Below are positions 1 to 32,979 of a stretch of 64,000 nt of DNA, one piece after another. The notes beneath the pieces were generated by a model, which did not search any database, had not been told where the DNA came from, and saw only the letters and a program-made list of their open reading frames with translations. The position numbers and the translations under genes were made by a program. How positions within the stretch are numbered: the first letter of the stretch is position 1; each line of letters opens with the position of its first letter. This stretch comes from Zeus faber (lineage: Eukaryota; Chordata; Actinopteri; Zeiformes; Zeidae): NCBI GenBank assembly GCA_960531495.1, contig OY482855.1:6918830-6982829 (forward strand), read 5' to 3'.

Positions 1-2901
1 CGCGTCTTGCACGCAAGTTCTAGGCGTTTTTGGCACGATTTCCCTCCTCCTCCCCCCCCAACCCTCACACCACCACCACCACCACCACCCAGCCCACCCC
101 ACCCCCACGAATAACGAAACGCCGTCGGCACCCGCCTTGAGTAAACCCGTCGCTGCGTGCCAACTTTACGACTGTGTCAAGAAAAGAAGAAGAAAAACCA
201 ACAACGGCCAAATGGAACCTTCCGATTTTGTCCTTTCCCCCCCCCTCTCAACGCTCCCGCGATCAACGCCTCCCGGGAGGGCGCGTTCTCCTCACTTTTC
301 CTCGTTTTCCCCCCGACGAGCGCCTGCTCTTTCTTTCCCCGTTTTGTCTTTTCTCTTCTTTTTTTTTCCGTCGCTCCAAGGCAACTTTTTTTTTTTTTCC
401 AGTCAAGGGTTTTGTCGACAACTCGTGCGTATGTGGGAGTGGGCGTAACATCTGCTTCTGAAGGAGAAGGACGAGGGGGGAAACAACAACCCACAAATGA
501 TTGTTTCGTTCTTGCATTTGTTTAATGCGTGTTCGATTTAATTTGTTATTTTTTTTGTGTGTGATGCAAAGGTTTTCTTTTCGCCATAAAAACAATATGT
601 GAAAAAAAAAAAAAAAAAAAAGAAAGTGTGGGCGTATCACACACTGCCGGCAGTGGTACCACCTCCCACTTCCTCTAACGGTAATATCTCAATAAGTTGC
701 TTTTTAATGCCCACCACCCCACACCCCATGTTATCGCCATTGTTAATTGCTGCGTGTGGAGAAACATGGCGACAGCTGCAAACTGGATAAACTTTTGATC
801 GATTCAAGTTGTACCACAAGACATTTTGGCATCCCAGTACCAACTTCCTTATTTGGCGATGTGCAAGGAGCTTTGTGCTGCATTCGTCGAAACTCGGAAA
901 TCGGACATTCCTAGGTCGGTCGGATGGGGAACTACATAATTACACCACTGGGTTGAAAAATGGTGGATTGTTCGAAATGAGTTAAAATGGGGGCATTTGG
1001 AAATGTATAAGTACATTTTAAAATATTAATAGTTCATATTGTTAAGTCCCACCATGGACTGGGATTATATTATAATGGATCAACGAAATCACAAACTTGT
1101 TGAATTGAAAGAATTGTGGAAACTTAGGGATGGTTTTATGACTAGGAAATCGACATATACCTAATGTAGGCCATTTTAAACAGATAAAAACTGCCGTGTG
1201 TTATTGGGGAGAATGAACTATGTTTAATGTTTTTAATACATGCGAAGACTGAATATCCAAGTGTTTGTTTATTTTAATTATTATTGTATCTTTTGACTGT
1301 GACAATAAAAGCATATAAACACTGAAATTGAATTCGTTGTCATTACAGTGCCCGCTTCCGAGCTAGATCTGTGACGTCAGATCTGTTATCTCGGACCTGA
1401 TTTGCCTCGAAATGATGAAATGATTTCTACTGTTGACTGACGTCAACAACGTGACGCAACGCAACGTGAACAACGTAATTGCGTTTTAAGAAGAATTCTT
1501 GGATAATTATTAAATATTAGTTGACTCACCCCGGAAGTGAGAAGCATTCTTATTTAGATGTCAGTATTATTATTATTATTATTATTATTAGTTCTATTTT
1601 TTTAAACTGTGATGTTATATAGTGATCATTGTATTTGCCATTCACTGTTTATACATAGACCTACATATATATAAAAAATACTAGCTACGTTTTGTGAAGC
1701 GGTTCCGTGTAACACGCAATCTTACGTTCTGAGTGTGTGTATATCTTAAATCACTGCTGGAACGGGCAGCTGAGGAGGATCCTTTAGGTTCACGAACCAT
1801 TGAAATGGGTGCAGTATGGGTGCGTTGACACCCCCTGCCGTTGGAATTGACACGTTGCCCTTTTCTAAATAAATGTAAAAATAAAAATTGAAAAAACAAT
1901 AACGTTTCATGCATTCATTTGAGTTTTATATATATATGTAAGAATTATCTGGCCTCTCAACTAGATGACCATTTCAGTGACTCTACTGACGCCAAAAGTC
2001 AAAGTGATAACAATTGCCAGAAAGGCCAGAGATTGTTTCTGTATTAATTTGCTTGGATTTATTGGCTCTAAATTTCCATTCTAGTTTGGTGATACGCTGT
2101 TATGATGATAATAATAAAACAGTGGTTATAGCCTGTTTACATTTGGTCCCATGTAGAACCTTATTATATTAGCCTAGAAAAGGTGTTGCATTATGCTGTT
2201 ACTAATACAGCCCTGTCTCTTGCTCACCCATACCCTATTTGTAACGCCTAGAACTGCAGCAAATCATCCTACATCATATGTATCCTTCCCTACTACCAAA
2301 TCTAGCAGTAGCCCCCAGGCACTAGCAGATGGCTTACTACAAAGTATATTAAATCATATCATATTTTCTTAATAAGTATTTAGAAAATAATGGATATTTT
2401 TAGATAGTATCAGATCAGAGACAATAGGGAAGATTAAAATGTCATCTTTAATCAACACTGTTTTCTTTACAAGTCATAGTGCCAAAATACCACCCTCAAA
2501 ATATCTGCCTCTGATAAATAACAAACTAAAAACACCCGACAATGTCAGTAAATAAACAGGAAAACATCGACAGGCTTATTATTGCATTTGGATTGGAGGT
2601 TTAACATCCTCCATCGCCAACTGCAAGTACACGGTGCTCTCCTGGGGGTCAATAAATAAAATAGAAAAACGTGAGACAAATTGTTCCCGCCGAGCAAATA
2701 AATTAAATATCATAGGTGGGTGTATATTATACATGCAATTTGGTTACTTCAATAGGACACACACACACACACACACACACACGCACGCAATTGTGTGCGA
2801 GCACATAAACATACAGACGCACACAGTCTCACATGGGTGACATCGGCTCCAAAGCACCCCCCCCCCACCCCCACCCATCCATTCTCAGTCTCTTTACTCC
2901 A
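1..2901. other. Gene-poor left flank
   Basis: I see no supported coding exon here. The first 500 bases are pyrimidine-rich and CpG-containing. An AATAAA at 1304-1309 on the plus strand could be the polyadenylation signal of a gene lying to the left, whose 3' UTR this would be, but no coding sequence supports that. There are short AT-rich microsatellites near 1568-1590 and a (CA)n tract at about 2757-2782. The right part is probably 3' UTR of the minus-strand phosphatase gene. Candidate minus-strand poly(A) signals read as ATTAAA near 2448 and AATAAA at 2058-2063. Confidence 0.4.
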
Positions 2902-4099
2902 TCAGCACCTGTACGGCAGAGCGGCCTGTCCCATTTTGATGCGAGGCCCAAGCAACACCCCTAGCAGCATCTTCTCCCCCCAACCAAGGAGCTTATTCAG
3001 AGTCAGGTTGAGGGGGGACAATGGGCCCTGCTGCTGCTGCTGCTGCTGCTCCTCCGTCATTGACGTCTCCTCAGGCTGTCGTGAGGAGAAGGAAAAGGAG
3101 GAGGTGACTGTTTTGGCCTCTGCAGACGGCTGCTGGTCGACCACAGCCCGCCGCCATCCAGCCGCCCTCCCCCTGCTGGCCTCCCTTCCCGCCTTCTGAA
3201 GCATTTGGGCCTCGCTCTTCTTCCCTGCCGCGGCTTTCACCCCCGGCGCCCTACCCTCTCTCTGCCCCTCCACTCGGGCGCGGGGAGGGTCGTGCGTGGC
3301 CCTGGCGTACTTGGCACGCTGAGAGCTCCACTCCCTCTGGTTCTCCTCCAGCCTCAGGCCAGGGAGGGCGCCCTCTGCAGGCTCGCCGCCACGCCTCCTT
3401 GCCTGACGCTCTGCCCCCATTTCCCTCTTGTGGACTGTCTTGGAACTGCTGGAGCATGCCGTCTGGTGGTCTCCAGAGCCCTCGCCGGTCTCAGTTTTTG
3501 GGCTTGCTGGGTGTGGGTTGTGGGTGGGGATGGCTCCCACTGGGGATAACGAGAGGGTGAGGCTTTTGCGCTTTTCTAACAGTGAGGAGTGGCCCACCGG
3601 GAGTTGCAGCTGGTTGGGCTTCGGCACGGGTTCAGCCGGCTCACGTTGGCTCGGATTGGGGGGCTCGCAGCACATCCGAGCCTCCCTTTGGTTTTCGTTG
3701 AGTGTGAGATGGAGAGTCCTGAGTTTTCCAGAGAGCGAAAGCGTCAGTGCCGAGGGGTTCTTCCGTTGTACCTGTTCTGCATTTCCTGGTGAGTTTGACG
3801 CTTTCCCACTCTCACCCGAGCGGGAATATTTGGAATTTGCTTTGTCTGTGTTGTTCGAGTTCCCAGCGTGCGTCGGCTCCACCTGTGCGGACTCACCGGC
3901 AACGCCATTCCCCTGGAAATCCATTTGGTGATTGACGGCCAGAGGGACAGTCGAGTGCAGATGATCTTTGAATGACTGGAGCGGCTGGGTCACTGGGCTG
4001 CCATCGGAGGCCTTCTGACTGAGGGTTCCCTGGAAGTGCTGCAGCTGGCCAAGGAAGTTGAAATTTGGGGATATTGAGGGCCTGCGCTCCTTCACAAAC
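2902..4099 (-). CDS. DUSP-like gene, last coding exon with long tail
   Basis: Begins with the end of the catalytic domain (FVKERRPSISPNFNFLGQL) and continues uninterrupted for about 375 more residues to TGA at 2902-2904. The tail is hydrophilic and Arg/Ser/Pro/Glu-rich, with a CAG-type run of seven Gln at about 3036-3056 and a short hydrophobic C-terminal segment. The long open frame on this strand, continuous with the catalytic domain, argues that it is coding. Plus-strand frames over the same stretch are shadows. Confidence 0.78.
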
Positions 4100-5000
4100 C
4101 TTCCAAGGGGAGAAGAAAAAAAAACAACAGCGTGAGATTATGGGGCAGTCTGCAATCTGCTGCATAGCAATTGGGATGACCTCTACAGAAAGGTGCCCGC
4201 AGAGTGTTAACGAGTAACAAATCTCCCTTGCACACACGCTAAAACACACACCTATAGGCATGGTCCAAGTCCATTCCCAGGCTGTACATAATGTAGGCGA
4301 CGGCGAGAGCAGGGGAGCGAGAGATGCCTGCAGCGCAGTGAACCAGCACTGAACCCCCAGAGGACATCGCCCCATCTGAAAAGAGAGTCAGAGAGAGAAA
4401 GAGAAACCAGGTCACTTTTGTAGTTCAAACAGAGAGCGAGAGAAAGAGTTGAGGTTTTTTTTTTTTCCTTTATTTAGCGCACGTGGTATCTTGCACAAAA
4501 AATGGAAGACAATTCAATGAACAAAGCAATAAAGAAATAGCGACTTATTAGTGATAATGACATAGTAATAAATCATAAAATAAGTTGAAAAAAAAATTAA
4601 AACATAATGACAGAGACAGATAGACGGACGGACAGACGGACATACCGATGAAGTGCAGCGCCTCTGGGATCCAGGGCAGCAGGTCGTCTCGGAGAGAGTC
4701 GTCGATGGGGATGCGCAGGTACTGCGAGCGCGGCAGGAACGTCGGCTGCGGGCTGCAGCGGCTGACGCTCAGCACGTAGGAGATCCCTCTGGCACCGAGG
4801 GAATCCTGGAGGGGGCGGTAATCAGAATTATAATCAACAATCAGCCGCAGGGCGTTCAGGGGGGGGGGGGGGGGGGGGGTCTATGCACTTCCACGCCGCG
4901 CGTCTACCTGCGTCACGTCGCTCTCCGCTCCGAGGTAGAGACGCGGCAGGATGAGGGAGAGCGGCGGCCGCTCGTTCTCTCTCTCTCGGTAGAACACCAT
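2902..5000 (-). CDS. DUSP8/16-like dual-specificity phosphatase (4 coding exons)
   Basis: Exons 4908-5000, 4646-4805, 4252-4375 and 2902-4099 join in frame into 524 residues ending in TGA. The catalytic domain lies at about residues 15-150. It has the cysteine phosphatase loop HCAAGISRS (Cys98, Arg104), a probable general acid at Asp67 (IPIDDS), and the C-terminal block ERRPSISPNFNFLGQL, which in known families is typical of DUSP8 and DUSP16 MAP-kinase phosphatases. I see no N-terminal rhodanese/kinase-docking domain. The first in-frame ATG is only about 15 residues before the domain, and the upstream candidate exon does not keep the frame. The tail (about 375 residues) is low-complexity, Ser/Pro/Arg-rich, carries a seven-Gln run, and ends in a hydrophobic patch followed by ALPYRC. 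By family it should dephosphorylate phospho-Thr/Tyr on MAP kinases; substrate specificity cannot be read here. It may be a DUSP8 paralogue; I give no symbol. Confidence 0.82.
4252..4375 (-). CDS. DUSP-like gene, coding exon 3 (active site)
   Basis: Encodes residues 85-126 with the P-loop HCAAGISRS and the helix ALAVAYIMYSLGM. The acceptor is TTTTCAG and the donor GTGTGTG. It ends in phase 2 and joins exon 4 in frame. Confidence 0.82.
4646..4805 (-). CDS. DUSP-like gene, coding exon 2
   Basis: Encodes residues 32-85, including the region with the probable general acid Asp67 and the DDLLPWIPEALHFI helix. It has an AG acceptor and a GTATG donor, and ends in phase 1. The next exon completes an Asp codon. 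Confidence 0.78.
4908..5000 (-). CDS. DUSP-like gene, coding exon 1
   Basis: Encodes residues 1-31, ending in the LPRLYLGAESDVTQ block that opens DUSP catalytic domains. The exon starts at an AG acceptor (5020-5021) with exon sequence from 5019. The ATG at 4998-5000 is chosen because the upstream candidate exon gives the wrong phase. The donor is GTAGAC. Confidence 0.75.
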
Positions 5001-5385
5001 CGCGAAGTCCGACCCGGGTCTGCAGGAAGGAAAAAACAAAAAACAAAAAAAACAGAAACAAATAATTCACGTAAACACTCTTAATCCTCTTAAAACTCCG
5101 GTATAGCCGTTGAAATAACGGCGTTAATAATAATACAACCCATCGTCAACATCGTTTTGCGATTGCAATAGAGCTCAAATATGCAACGCTGCAAATAGGA
5201 ATACACGGTCTACAGGCACAGAGGGTTGTGAGGTCATGCAGCCCGAAGATAGAGCCTGCGTTCTTGCAACGACATAAGGGCAACGTGCTTCATTCCGATA
5301 CATGCATCAAAAATATACATCATCCAAGCAGCAGCTGCAAGACAAAAAATAAAAATCGTGCTAAAATTTGGAGGAATATACTCAC

Positions 5386-5474
5386 GGTTAGAATGGATCT
5401 TAAGCTGGTCGAAATAAACGTGCACTTCACGACGGGAGGTGGAAAATACCCAAACGCCCTTCGATGAGGAACCT
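5386..5474 (-). other. Possible non-coding 5' exon of the DUSP-like gene
   Basis: On the minus strand a CCAG acceptor-like site precedes about 90 bases that end at a good donor (GTGAGTAT, first base 5385). One frame is open across it, but splicing to the coding exon at 5019 breaks the phosphatase frame, so it would be 5' UTR if real. No transcript evidence is visible, so this is weak. Confidence 0.3.
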
Positions 5475-5559
5475 GGAAGGAGGATATTTGTCTAGTTTTG
5501 TCGTTTTGTTGTTGTTGTTTTTTTTTGCAGGGAGATTATCTATGAACGCGCTCCGCGGT

Positions 5560-5760
5560 CACCCGACGCCGGCCCTCTCTCGCCGCGCTCTGCCTCTGTT
5601 GTGGTCCTGCACCTGGGAGGGAGAGCGATGAGGTAACGCCACAAGAAGCTAAGAATAGCGCTTCAGCGTGTGATGTCATTTTCAGCCAATCAGCGAGCGC
5701 GCGGGGGGGGGGGGGGGGGGGCGAGGTTGGTCGCGCGCGTGCCCCGTTTGTGCTCGTCAT
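5560..5760 (-). promoter_or_regulatory. Candidate promoter of the DUSP-like gene
   Basis: A GC- and CpG-rich stretch upstream of the gene. It has a CRE-like TGATGTCA at 5671-5678 and a CCAAT box at 5686-5690, followed by CpG-dense sequence and a run of 19-20 G at about 5702-5720. This composition suits a CpG-island promoter. No transcription start can be placed. Confidence 0.4.
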
Positions 5761-6291
5761 CAATCCGCCAGAGAGGGGGCGGTTCGATCCCTGATTTCGC
5801 GACTCGGAAAACAATGTATAAAAATAAATAAAAGAGTGGGTCGGTTTTCCGACTCGTCGTTCGTGTGATTCAGTCGGCGCACACGCACCGCGAGCGAGGG
5901 GGGGGGGGGGGGGATATTTATTTTGGCAGAGAAACGCAAAAGGAGCATTGCACATATAATGGGCGTCTATCAACATCATTTATTTTGGTGGAAGGCAAAT
6001 TGTATATCGTACACATTCAATATCAATTGGCCTCTTGCCTTTCTTTTGACCTCGTACTTCCATTGGGTTCTCAGTCATTCTTTGCAGTTTGTCAGTTGAT
6101 TTGGTCTCCGGACTCATTTCAAAGGTCCGAACGAATTGGCCCGCGAACAGGGGGGCTCGGCGTTTATTGTGATGAATCGTAGCTTTTCGGTTGAGTTCCG
6201 CCTTTCCCACCCATTGTTTACAGCAGCGTTCCAAAGCGCTCACGAAAGAGAATGAAATCCTGGGGTGTTTTTGTTGTTGGTTTTTTTTTTA

Positions 6292-6324
<33 letters not shown>

Positions 6325-7132
6325 ACGGTTTGCTGTTGCAATAGCACGCCCACCACCCCCCCCCCCCCTCCTATTGCACAAAGTAGTGCACGCTTTGCAT
6401 TATTAAACGCGCTGTTGTCATTGCGGGGCATTCGAGCTGCGTCATTGCATGTTTTTAATCCAACTCCCTACCGCGTCAGGGACATTCCGACATTGTGCGT
6501 TCACTTTTAAATCGATCACCCTGCACCTACTGCTGCTCTCCGAGCCGAGTTGGTCTCTCGCCGCCGCCCACAACCTCTAACCCAGCGCGCGGTGAACGCG
6601 CACTCGCCGATACACAATTGGACACAGATACAACGAAATAAAGCGACAATCTTAACAGAAAGACGAGACCGTTTAAGATGAACATTTCAAATCAGTTCAT
6701 GCAGTGCATGGGTCAACCCCTTTGTCTGTAATGACATCAGCTGGTGCCTACGCCACTGATGTCATGCTGTGTGTGCGCAGCCAGCGCATGACATATTTAT
6801 ATATATTTTGCGGTTTTATGACACTTTCCACAACGCGCTGAGCAGGCTTACCTCAGCTGTGGCCTTTTGAAAATAATGTGCTTTAGTTGCAGTTGCTAAA
6901 TTGGTGTGTCTGACACATTATTTTGGCATTTAAATATAGTTTTTTTCCCCCATTAGTTTTAATATGCACAGGGTTATCTCCTGCATTTTAACACAAACTT
7001 GTGAACAAAACATTCCTTTTTTATTTATTCCTTCACTGGATTCCATTTACAGCTGTTATTACATTGTTAATGCACAGACATTAAGATAACATCATTTAAC
7101 GAGATATGTAAAGCTGTCCAACTATTCACATT

Positions 7133-7225
7133 GGTGGGGTTCATCCTGGCATTACAAAATAAGATTCAGGGACTTTCAAGTACTTCTGTTCATCACTGTT
7201 TCTTCCATTTTCAAGGACTTCCCCC
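7133..7225. repeat. Dispersed repeat copy A (left piece)
   Basis: Matches the start of the copy at 15607-15930: blocks reading roughly CATCCTGGCATTACAAAATA, a 'ttcaagtac' stretch and CCATTTTCAAG. A further piece (about 7450-7540) matches the end of that copy. The two pieces are separated by unrelated sequence containing the 7405-7442 hairpin. The family is not identified. Confidence 0.55.
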
Positions 7226-7404
7226 AAAATAAATATAATACATGTTAAATGTGATCTTTATTAAATTCAAACCTATGATCTTAACCTCATTGTCTGTTAA
7301 TTATATTAGTATATCAATTATTCTCATTGTCATCTACTATTATTATTATTCAATTTACATTTCCCTGGCATCATGTCATAAGAGATTCTCTAAACAATTT
7401 ATTG

Positions 7405-7442
7405 TTAGGATTTGAATAAACGGGGGTTTATTCAAATCCTAA
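7405..7442. repeat. Perfect 17-bp hairpin with a 4-nt loop
   Basis: Arms at 7405-7421 (TTAGGATTTGAATAAAC) and 7426-7442 are exact reverse complements around a GGGG spacer. It sits inside or beside a broken copy of the dispersed repeat and is not near a gene end. Confidence 0.85.
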
Positions 7443-9554
7443 TCGCCCCCCACAGCACAAAAGGGGGGATATTTTCAAGGTAATTCGACCCTACATTTCA
7501 GAGGACAAAAATCCAAGTGCTTCAAGGACCCGGACACCCGGTTGGTAGGTAGATAGGTAGGTAGGTAGGTAAGTAATTCCTTCTCAAAAAAAAAAAAAAA
7601 CAGCCTGAGAGGGAAGACAGGAGGCGGAGGCTCGAGTATATGGCATAGTTTTACTTTCACATTATTCAGTACAGAGTAAATCTTAAATCTAACACAGGTA
7701 TTTGACAGGTTTTTCTGGGTTTTTTTGGGTTGTTTTTTTTAAACACCGATACACGGGGGGGGTGCATTAGCTAGCGGATACTGCATGGACACACACGCAC
7801 GCACGCACACACCCACACAATGATTACATTTTCCCATTTTTCCACTACAATGGTCGACGACGACCCACGACTCTCGGGTGCCAGACCGTTTGAACTAATA
7901 GAGCTGTAAAGAAAAGCCATTGGGTCTATTTGCCGCCCCCCCAACTTAGTAACAGTTATGACCCTATGTGAAATGTGAACCAGCACCCCCCCAAAAAGTG
8001 CCACAAGGTCTAACGGATGAAGCCTCGAAGAACTTTCGCCAAGTCTGTCAATGCAGACGTGGAAGTGCACGTCATTGAAAGGTGTTTTGATTTTTAACTC
8101 GAGATGGTGGCACCCCTTCGCCGCTGCACTCTTCATGTGCCGGTTAATCCGGTTAAGCACAGTTTATTGTGTGGGGGGGGGGTGGTCGCCGTGCGGCCGC
8201 CTCAAAACCCAGTGGGAAAAGAGGTCTATGGAGGTGGGGTCAAAGGTCAACTTGTTTCCTTAGTTTTTCGCTGCGCTCTCGGGGGAGACACGCTCGGGAC
8301 GGTTTCAAAACGCGCTTAAAGCTTAAACAAGCCTGGCTTTGCCTCTTTCCGTATTAACACTGTAATCCCCCATCTTCCCCTGGTCCCCCCCCCCCCCTCC
8401 CCCTCTCCTATTCTGCCCGTTCGCTCTGAACTAAACCTCGTCCAGCTCGCACACCTGTCACTGGCCCTAATCGGACACAGTCCACAATGGGAACGTCCCT
8501 GGAAAGCGAGACAAACACTCAAAACCATTGCATCAATAGTTCCACTATGAAAAAACAAAACAAAAAAACAAAACAGAAAACAGAAATACACACACACACA
8601 CATTAATCAAAAACATTTACCAAAAAAAAAAAAAAAAGGCTACTTAATTGATTTTTATATTTCTCCTTAGAACTTGAGCGGAATCATATGTTTTCTATAT
8701 AAAGTACTACATGTCTGGGGGGGCTGGGGGGGTTAAGTGTGCCCCCAAAAAGGTTTGAAAAGGAGTCTCCGGGCATCCACCTAAAAGTGCACTGGCCATT
8801 TCCACTGGAATTGTATAGGAGGCCGGAGACTGGGAATGTGGGGAAGAGGGAACACTTTGAGAGTTAGCTCGAGCTTGGGAATTCAGTCGGGTGGAGAGCC
8901 AGGTCCCCCCACCCCGCCCCCCAGAGGTTGGACTTTTTTTAGTGTAATTTTTCCAGTATTTCGGTACAACTGCCCTCTGCTCCTCGTGAGCCAGCATGTA
9001 AATACATATGCCCACAAAAAGTTGCGGTGTATGTGCGTGCCTGCGCAAGTATCATCACAATAGACTCCCCATTTTGAAATGTATTCTTCTACGCCTTTCC
9101 TCTAAAAAGGAACAGCCCCACTATTTGAAATGATGAAACGTCCACTTGACAGTACAACCTCTTCGCCCTGAAAACATGTGTATGCCCGCGTGCGTGCGCG
9201 CACAGACCACACACGCGCACACACACACTTTTATATACACTTGCCAGCTATCAGCACGACTACAGGAGCATTTCGGGGGTGGAACTGAGCTATCAGGCAC
9301 GGGGGGGACGCACCAGCACAAGTCTAGGAACAAACACACACTCGCACACACTCGCACACACTCGCACACATTCACACACTGTACACAGGTAAACACCGAT
9401 TAAAAACAAGAACTTTAGCGGCAATGAGAACAGGAATAATAAGCAGAACTGGAATCATAATTTGTGACAATAGCAATGACAATAATATGGTCGCCGCAAT
9501 CGGCGACGGCTGCTTTTTTTTCCCTTATGTCGGTTATACTTTTCTTCTTCTTCT

Positions 9555-9560
9555 TTTATT
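9555..9560 (-). terminator. Candidate ap2a1 poly(A) signal
   Basis: Minus-strand AATAAA about 170 bases downstream of the ap2a1 stop codon. There is no clear GT-rich downstream element, so a more distal site is possible. Confidence 0.35.
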
Positions 9561-9726
9561 GATAAACTCTTTGTCGGGGGCGTGGCGAGGAAAGGAGGAT
9601 CGGTTGGCATTGGGAGGGTAAAAGGGGACCAGATTTGGGGGGGGGGGGGGGGGGCGGGGCGGGACTGAGTATGATGTGATGATGGTCTGGGCACGAGGAG
9701 GGGGTGGGGGGGGCGGGGCCTCAAAT

Positions 9727-31041
<21,315 letters not shown>

Positions 31042-32979
31042 GTCTGCAGCTTTCTGTCCTCACTCCGGCCTTTCTGGCAAAAAATATGATCCGATGTCGG
31101 TCAGCTTTCTCAAACTGCCCTTGCGCCGAAGGTAAGCTTCCTTGGAGTATTGGCTCGCAGGCTAATTAAGCCAGGAAGATCCGTGGTGACGGTAGTAAAA
31201 TAGAGTTGGAGATGCGATCGCGGACTGAAACTTTAATATGATCCAAGTTAACAGACCGTACGGCATCTAGCAACAGGGAGTCAACAATAACTAGCTCCTT
31301 TCGCTGGATCTTTATTTCATTCAATCCCTCCCGATGTCCGAACAGAACCGAAGTGAGCTGCCGGTTCTGTCAGCGTTCGACGTCTGCGGTAGTAAGAAAC
31401 CGAATAAAGCCAAGTGGGAACGACAGTTTTGGAGAAAACCCCAAGGAAACAAACACCAGGAAACTGTTGGATAATGTCCGAAAAATGTAAGTTAGCTTCG
31501 TGTCACTCACGGTCAAGCTAGCTGAACAGCTAGCTAGCTAGCTGGCTGGCTAGCGATACCATTCAAATACAGGGATACATCACCGAATGGAGCGTAATCA
31601 CACAGCGAATGGTGATCGTTTCCATGCGGGGATACACAACTAAATTACGGCTCTCTTCAATATTTGAACGAGATGTTGTAAGTGCGAGGTCGTCAACAAC
31701 TGATGTCCGCTCGGATCCGCTGCCTGGGCTCGTGACAGCAGCGGGACTGGTCGACGCAGCCCCGTCCTGTTTCGCTCACGCGCGCACGCGCGCTCCGAGA
31801 CGACGAGTTGTGATTGGCTGTAAGGGCGCCTCGTGACTCCGGGGCCGAACAGTGATTGGCCAGTTCAGCTGTCCAACAATTACGGGCGCTCCACGATCAG
31901 GTTCAGTACTGCTATGTCCCATCGATCCAATAATAATAATAATCATAATTATCATAATAATCATAATAATAATAATCAGTCATATGTATGATTACATTCA
32001 AACCGGCCTATGAGATATGTCCAATGCAGTTTGGTCAAAATGTACCATAATTTCTTCCTCGGGTTGATAGTCTGTCACCAGAATATAATCAGCGGTGGAT
32101 TTAGACCTTTTATTCAAGTAAAAGTACAAATACACCGGCAAATGACTCTAAGCCCCACATTTGTATCCATACTAAAGTAAATGTATCGAAGTAATTCATC
32201 CAGTATTAAATGTACTTCACTTCAATTTAGTATTAAAATGAAAAAGTACAGGTAAATTCCAGAGACCGTGATGCGGCATAAAGAGCGCACTGTGCCCTTT
32301 CCAAGTCAAGTGATAAACAATGGTCACATACATTTTATTCAGTTTCTAAACAATAATCTTTAATATTTAAATATTTATGTTATTATCGTTATAAATAACA
32401 CAAATTCAACTGAATACCAAAAACAGCTAAATTGTTAATTTTCAAAATACTTAATAATACTATTATAAACGAATCCTAACAATAACAATTTACTCTAACA
32501 ATAATAATTAATAGAATATAAATTATACAATAATATAATATAAATTGTAAATTATATAATAATAATATTGTTATAAACATTTTGTTTTTCACCTTGATAC
32601 ACACAGTGTGTGTACAGATTGTATGCAAACTTTCACAATTTCCTACATTTCCTTTCTCTGAAAGTAAACTGTTGATACAGGGGTTTATTGTTTATTGTTA
32701 ATTTTCGGGTTTATTGCGTATTTCCATTTTTAAGTATTACTTTAGTAGTATTGCCGAACCAATCTGTGGTTTGAGCCAGGGTTAACGGACAAGTGTTTTA
32801 CTTCATTTCAAACTCAAATTTTTCCTACGCCTTAAGCTGTCTCCAGACTGAAATAAGCTAGGAGCTCTTTCTGACCAAACAAGGCTCAAGTTGGCCCTGA
32901 CAGGCTGTGATTGGGCCACTAGGGCACCCGTCATAAGGCCCACCCCCCAGAATATATATTGGGTCATCACCTGTCATAC
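31042..32979. other. ap2a1 upstream region
   Basis: Apart from the candidate promoter, this holds a GCTAGCTAGC-type tract near 31520-31550, an (AAT)n-like tract at 31928-31977, and AT-rich sequence with no recognisable gene up to the provirus. Confidence 0.5.
31600..31870 (-). promoter_or_regulatory. ap2a1: Candidate ap2a1 promoter
   Basis: CpG-rich sequence upstream of exon 1. Two CCAAT boxes lie 42 bp apart in minus-strand orientation (ATTGG on plus at 31813-31817 and 31855-31859, within near-identical GTGATTGGC contexts), with a CG-dense block at about 31775-31805. There is no TATA box. The transcription start is probably between here and exon 1. Confidence 0.5.

Larger units (their letters stand above)
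5475..9726. other. Intergenic region between the two genes
   Basis: No coding exon is recognised between the DUSP-like promoter and the ap2a1 stop codon. The stretch holds poly-G runs near 5702 and 5893, a (CA)n tract at 6291-6318, copies of a dispersed repeat at about 7133-7225 and 7440-7540, a perfect hairpin at 7405-7442, a GGTA-type tandem tract at about 7544-7573, and assorted purine/pyrimidine runs. The part next to 9726 is expected to be ap2a1 3' UTR. The nearest minus-strand AATAAA is at 9555-9560, about 170 bases after the stop. Confidence 0.5.

Noticed and set aside
137-640. Overlapping open frames at the left edge
   Set aside because: Phe/Lys/Pro-rich frames arise from homopolymer and pyrimidine tracts; no conserved words or splice pattern.
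2795-3931. Several plus-strand open frames across the DUSP tail
   Set aside because: They are antisense shadows of the GC-rich last coding exon, whose minus-strand frame continues the catalytic domain.
5370-5480. Coding N-terminal exon of the DUSP-like gene (open frame through FSTSRREVHVYFDQ)
   Set aside because: Its donor leaves a phase that misframes the catalytic exon; kept only as a possible 5' UTR exon.
5814-5840. TATAAAAATAAATAAAAG as a plus-strand TATA promoter
   Set aside because: No gene follows on the plus strand and the stretch is a simple A/T run.
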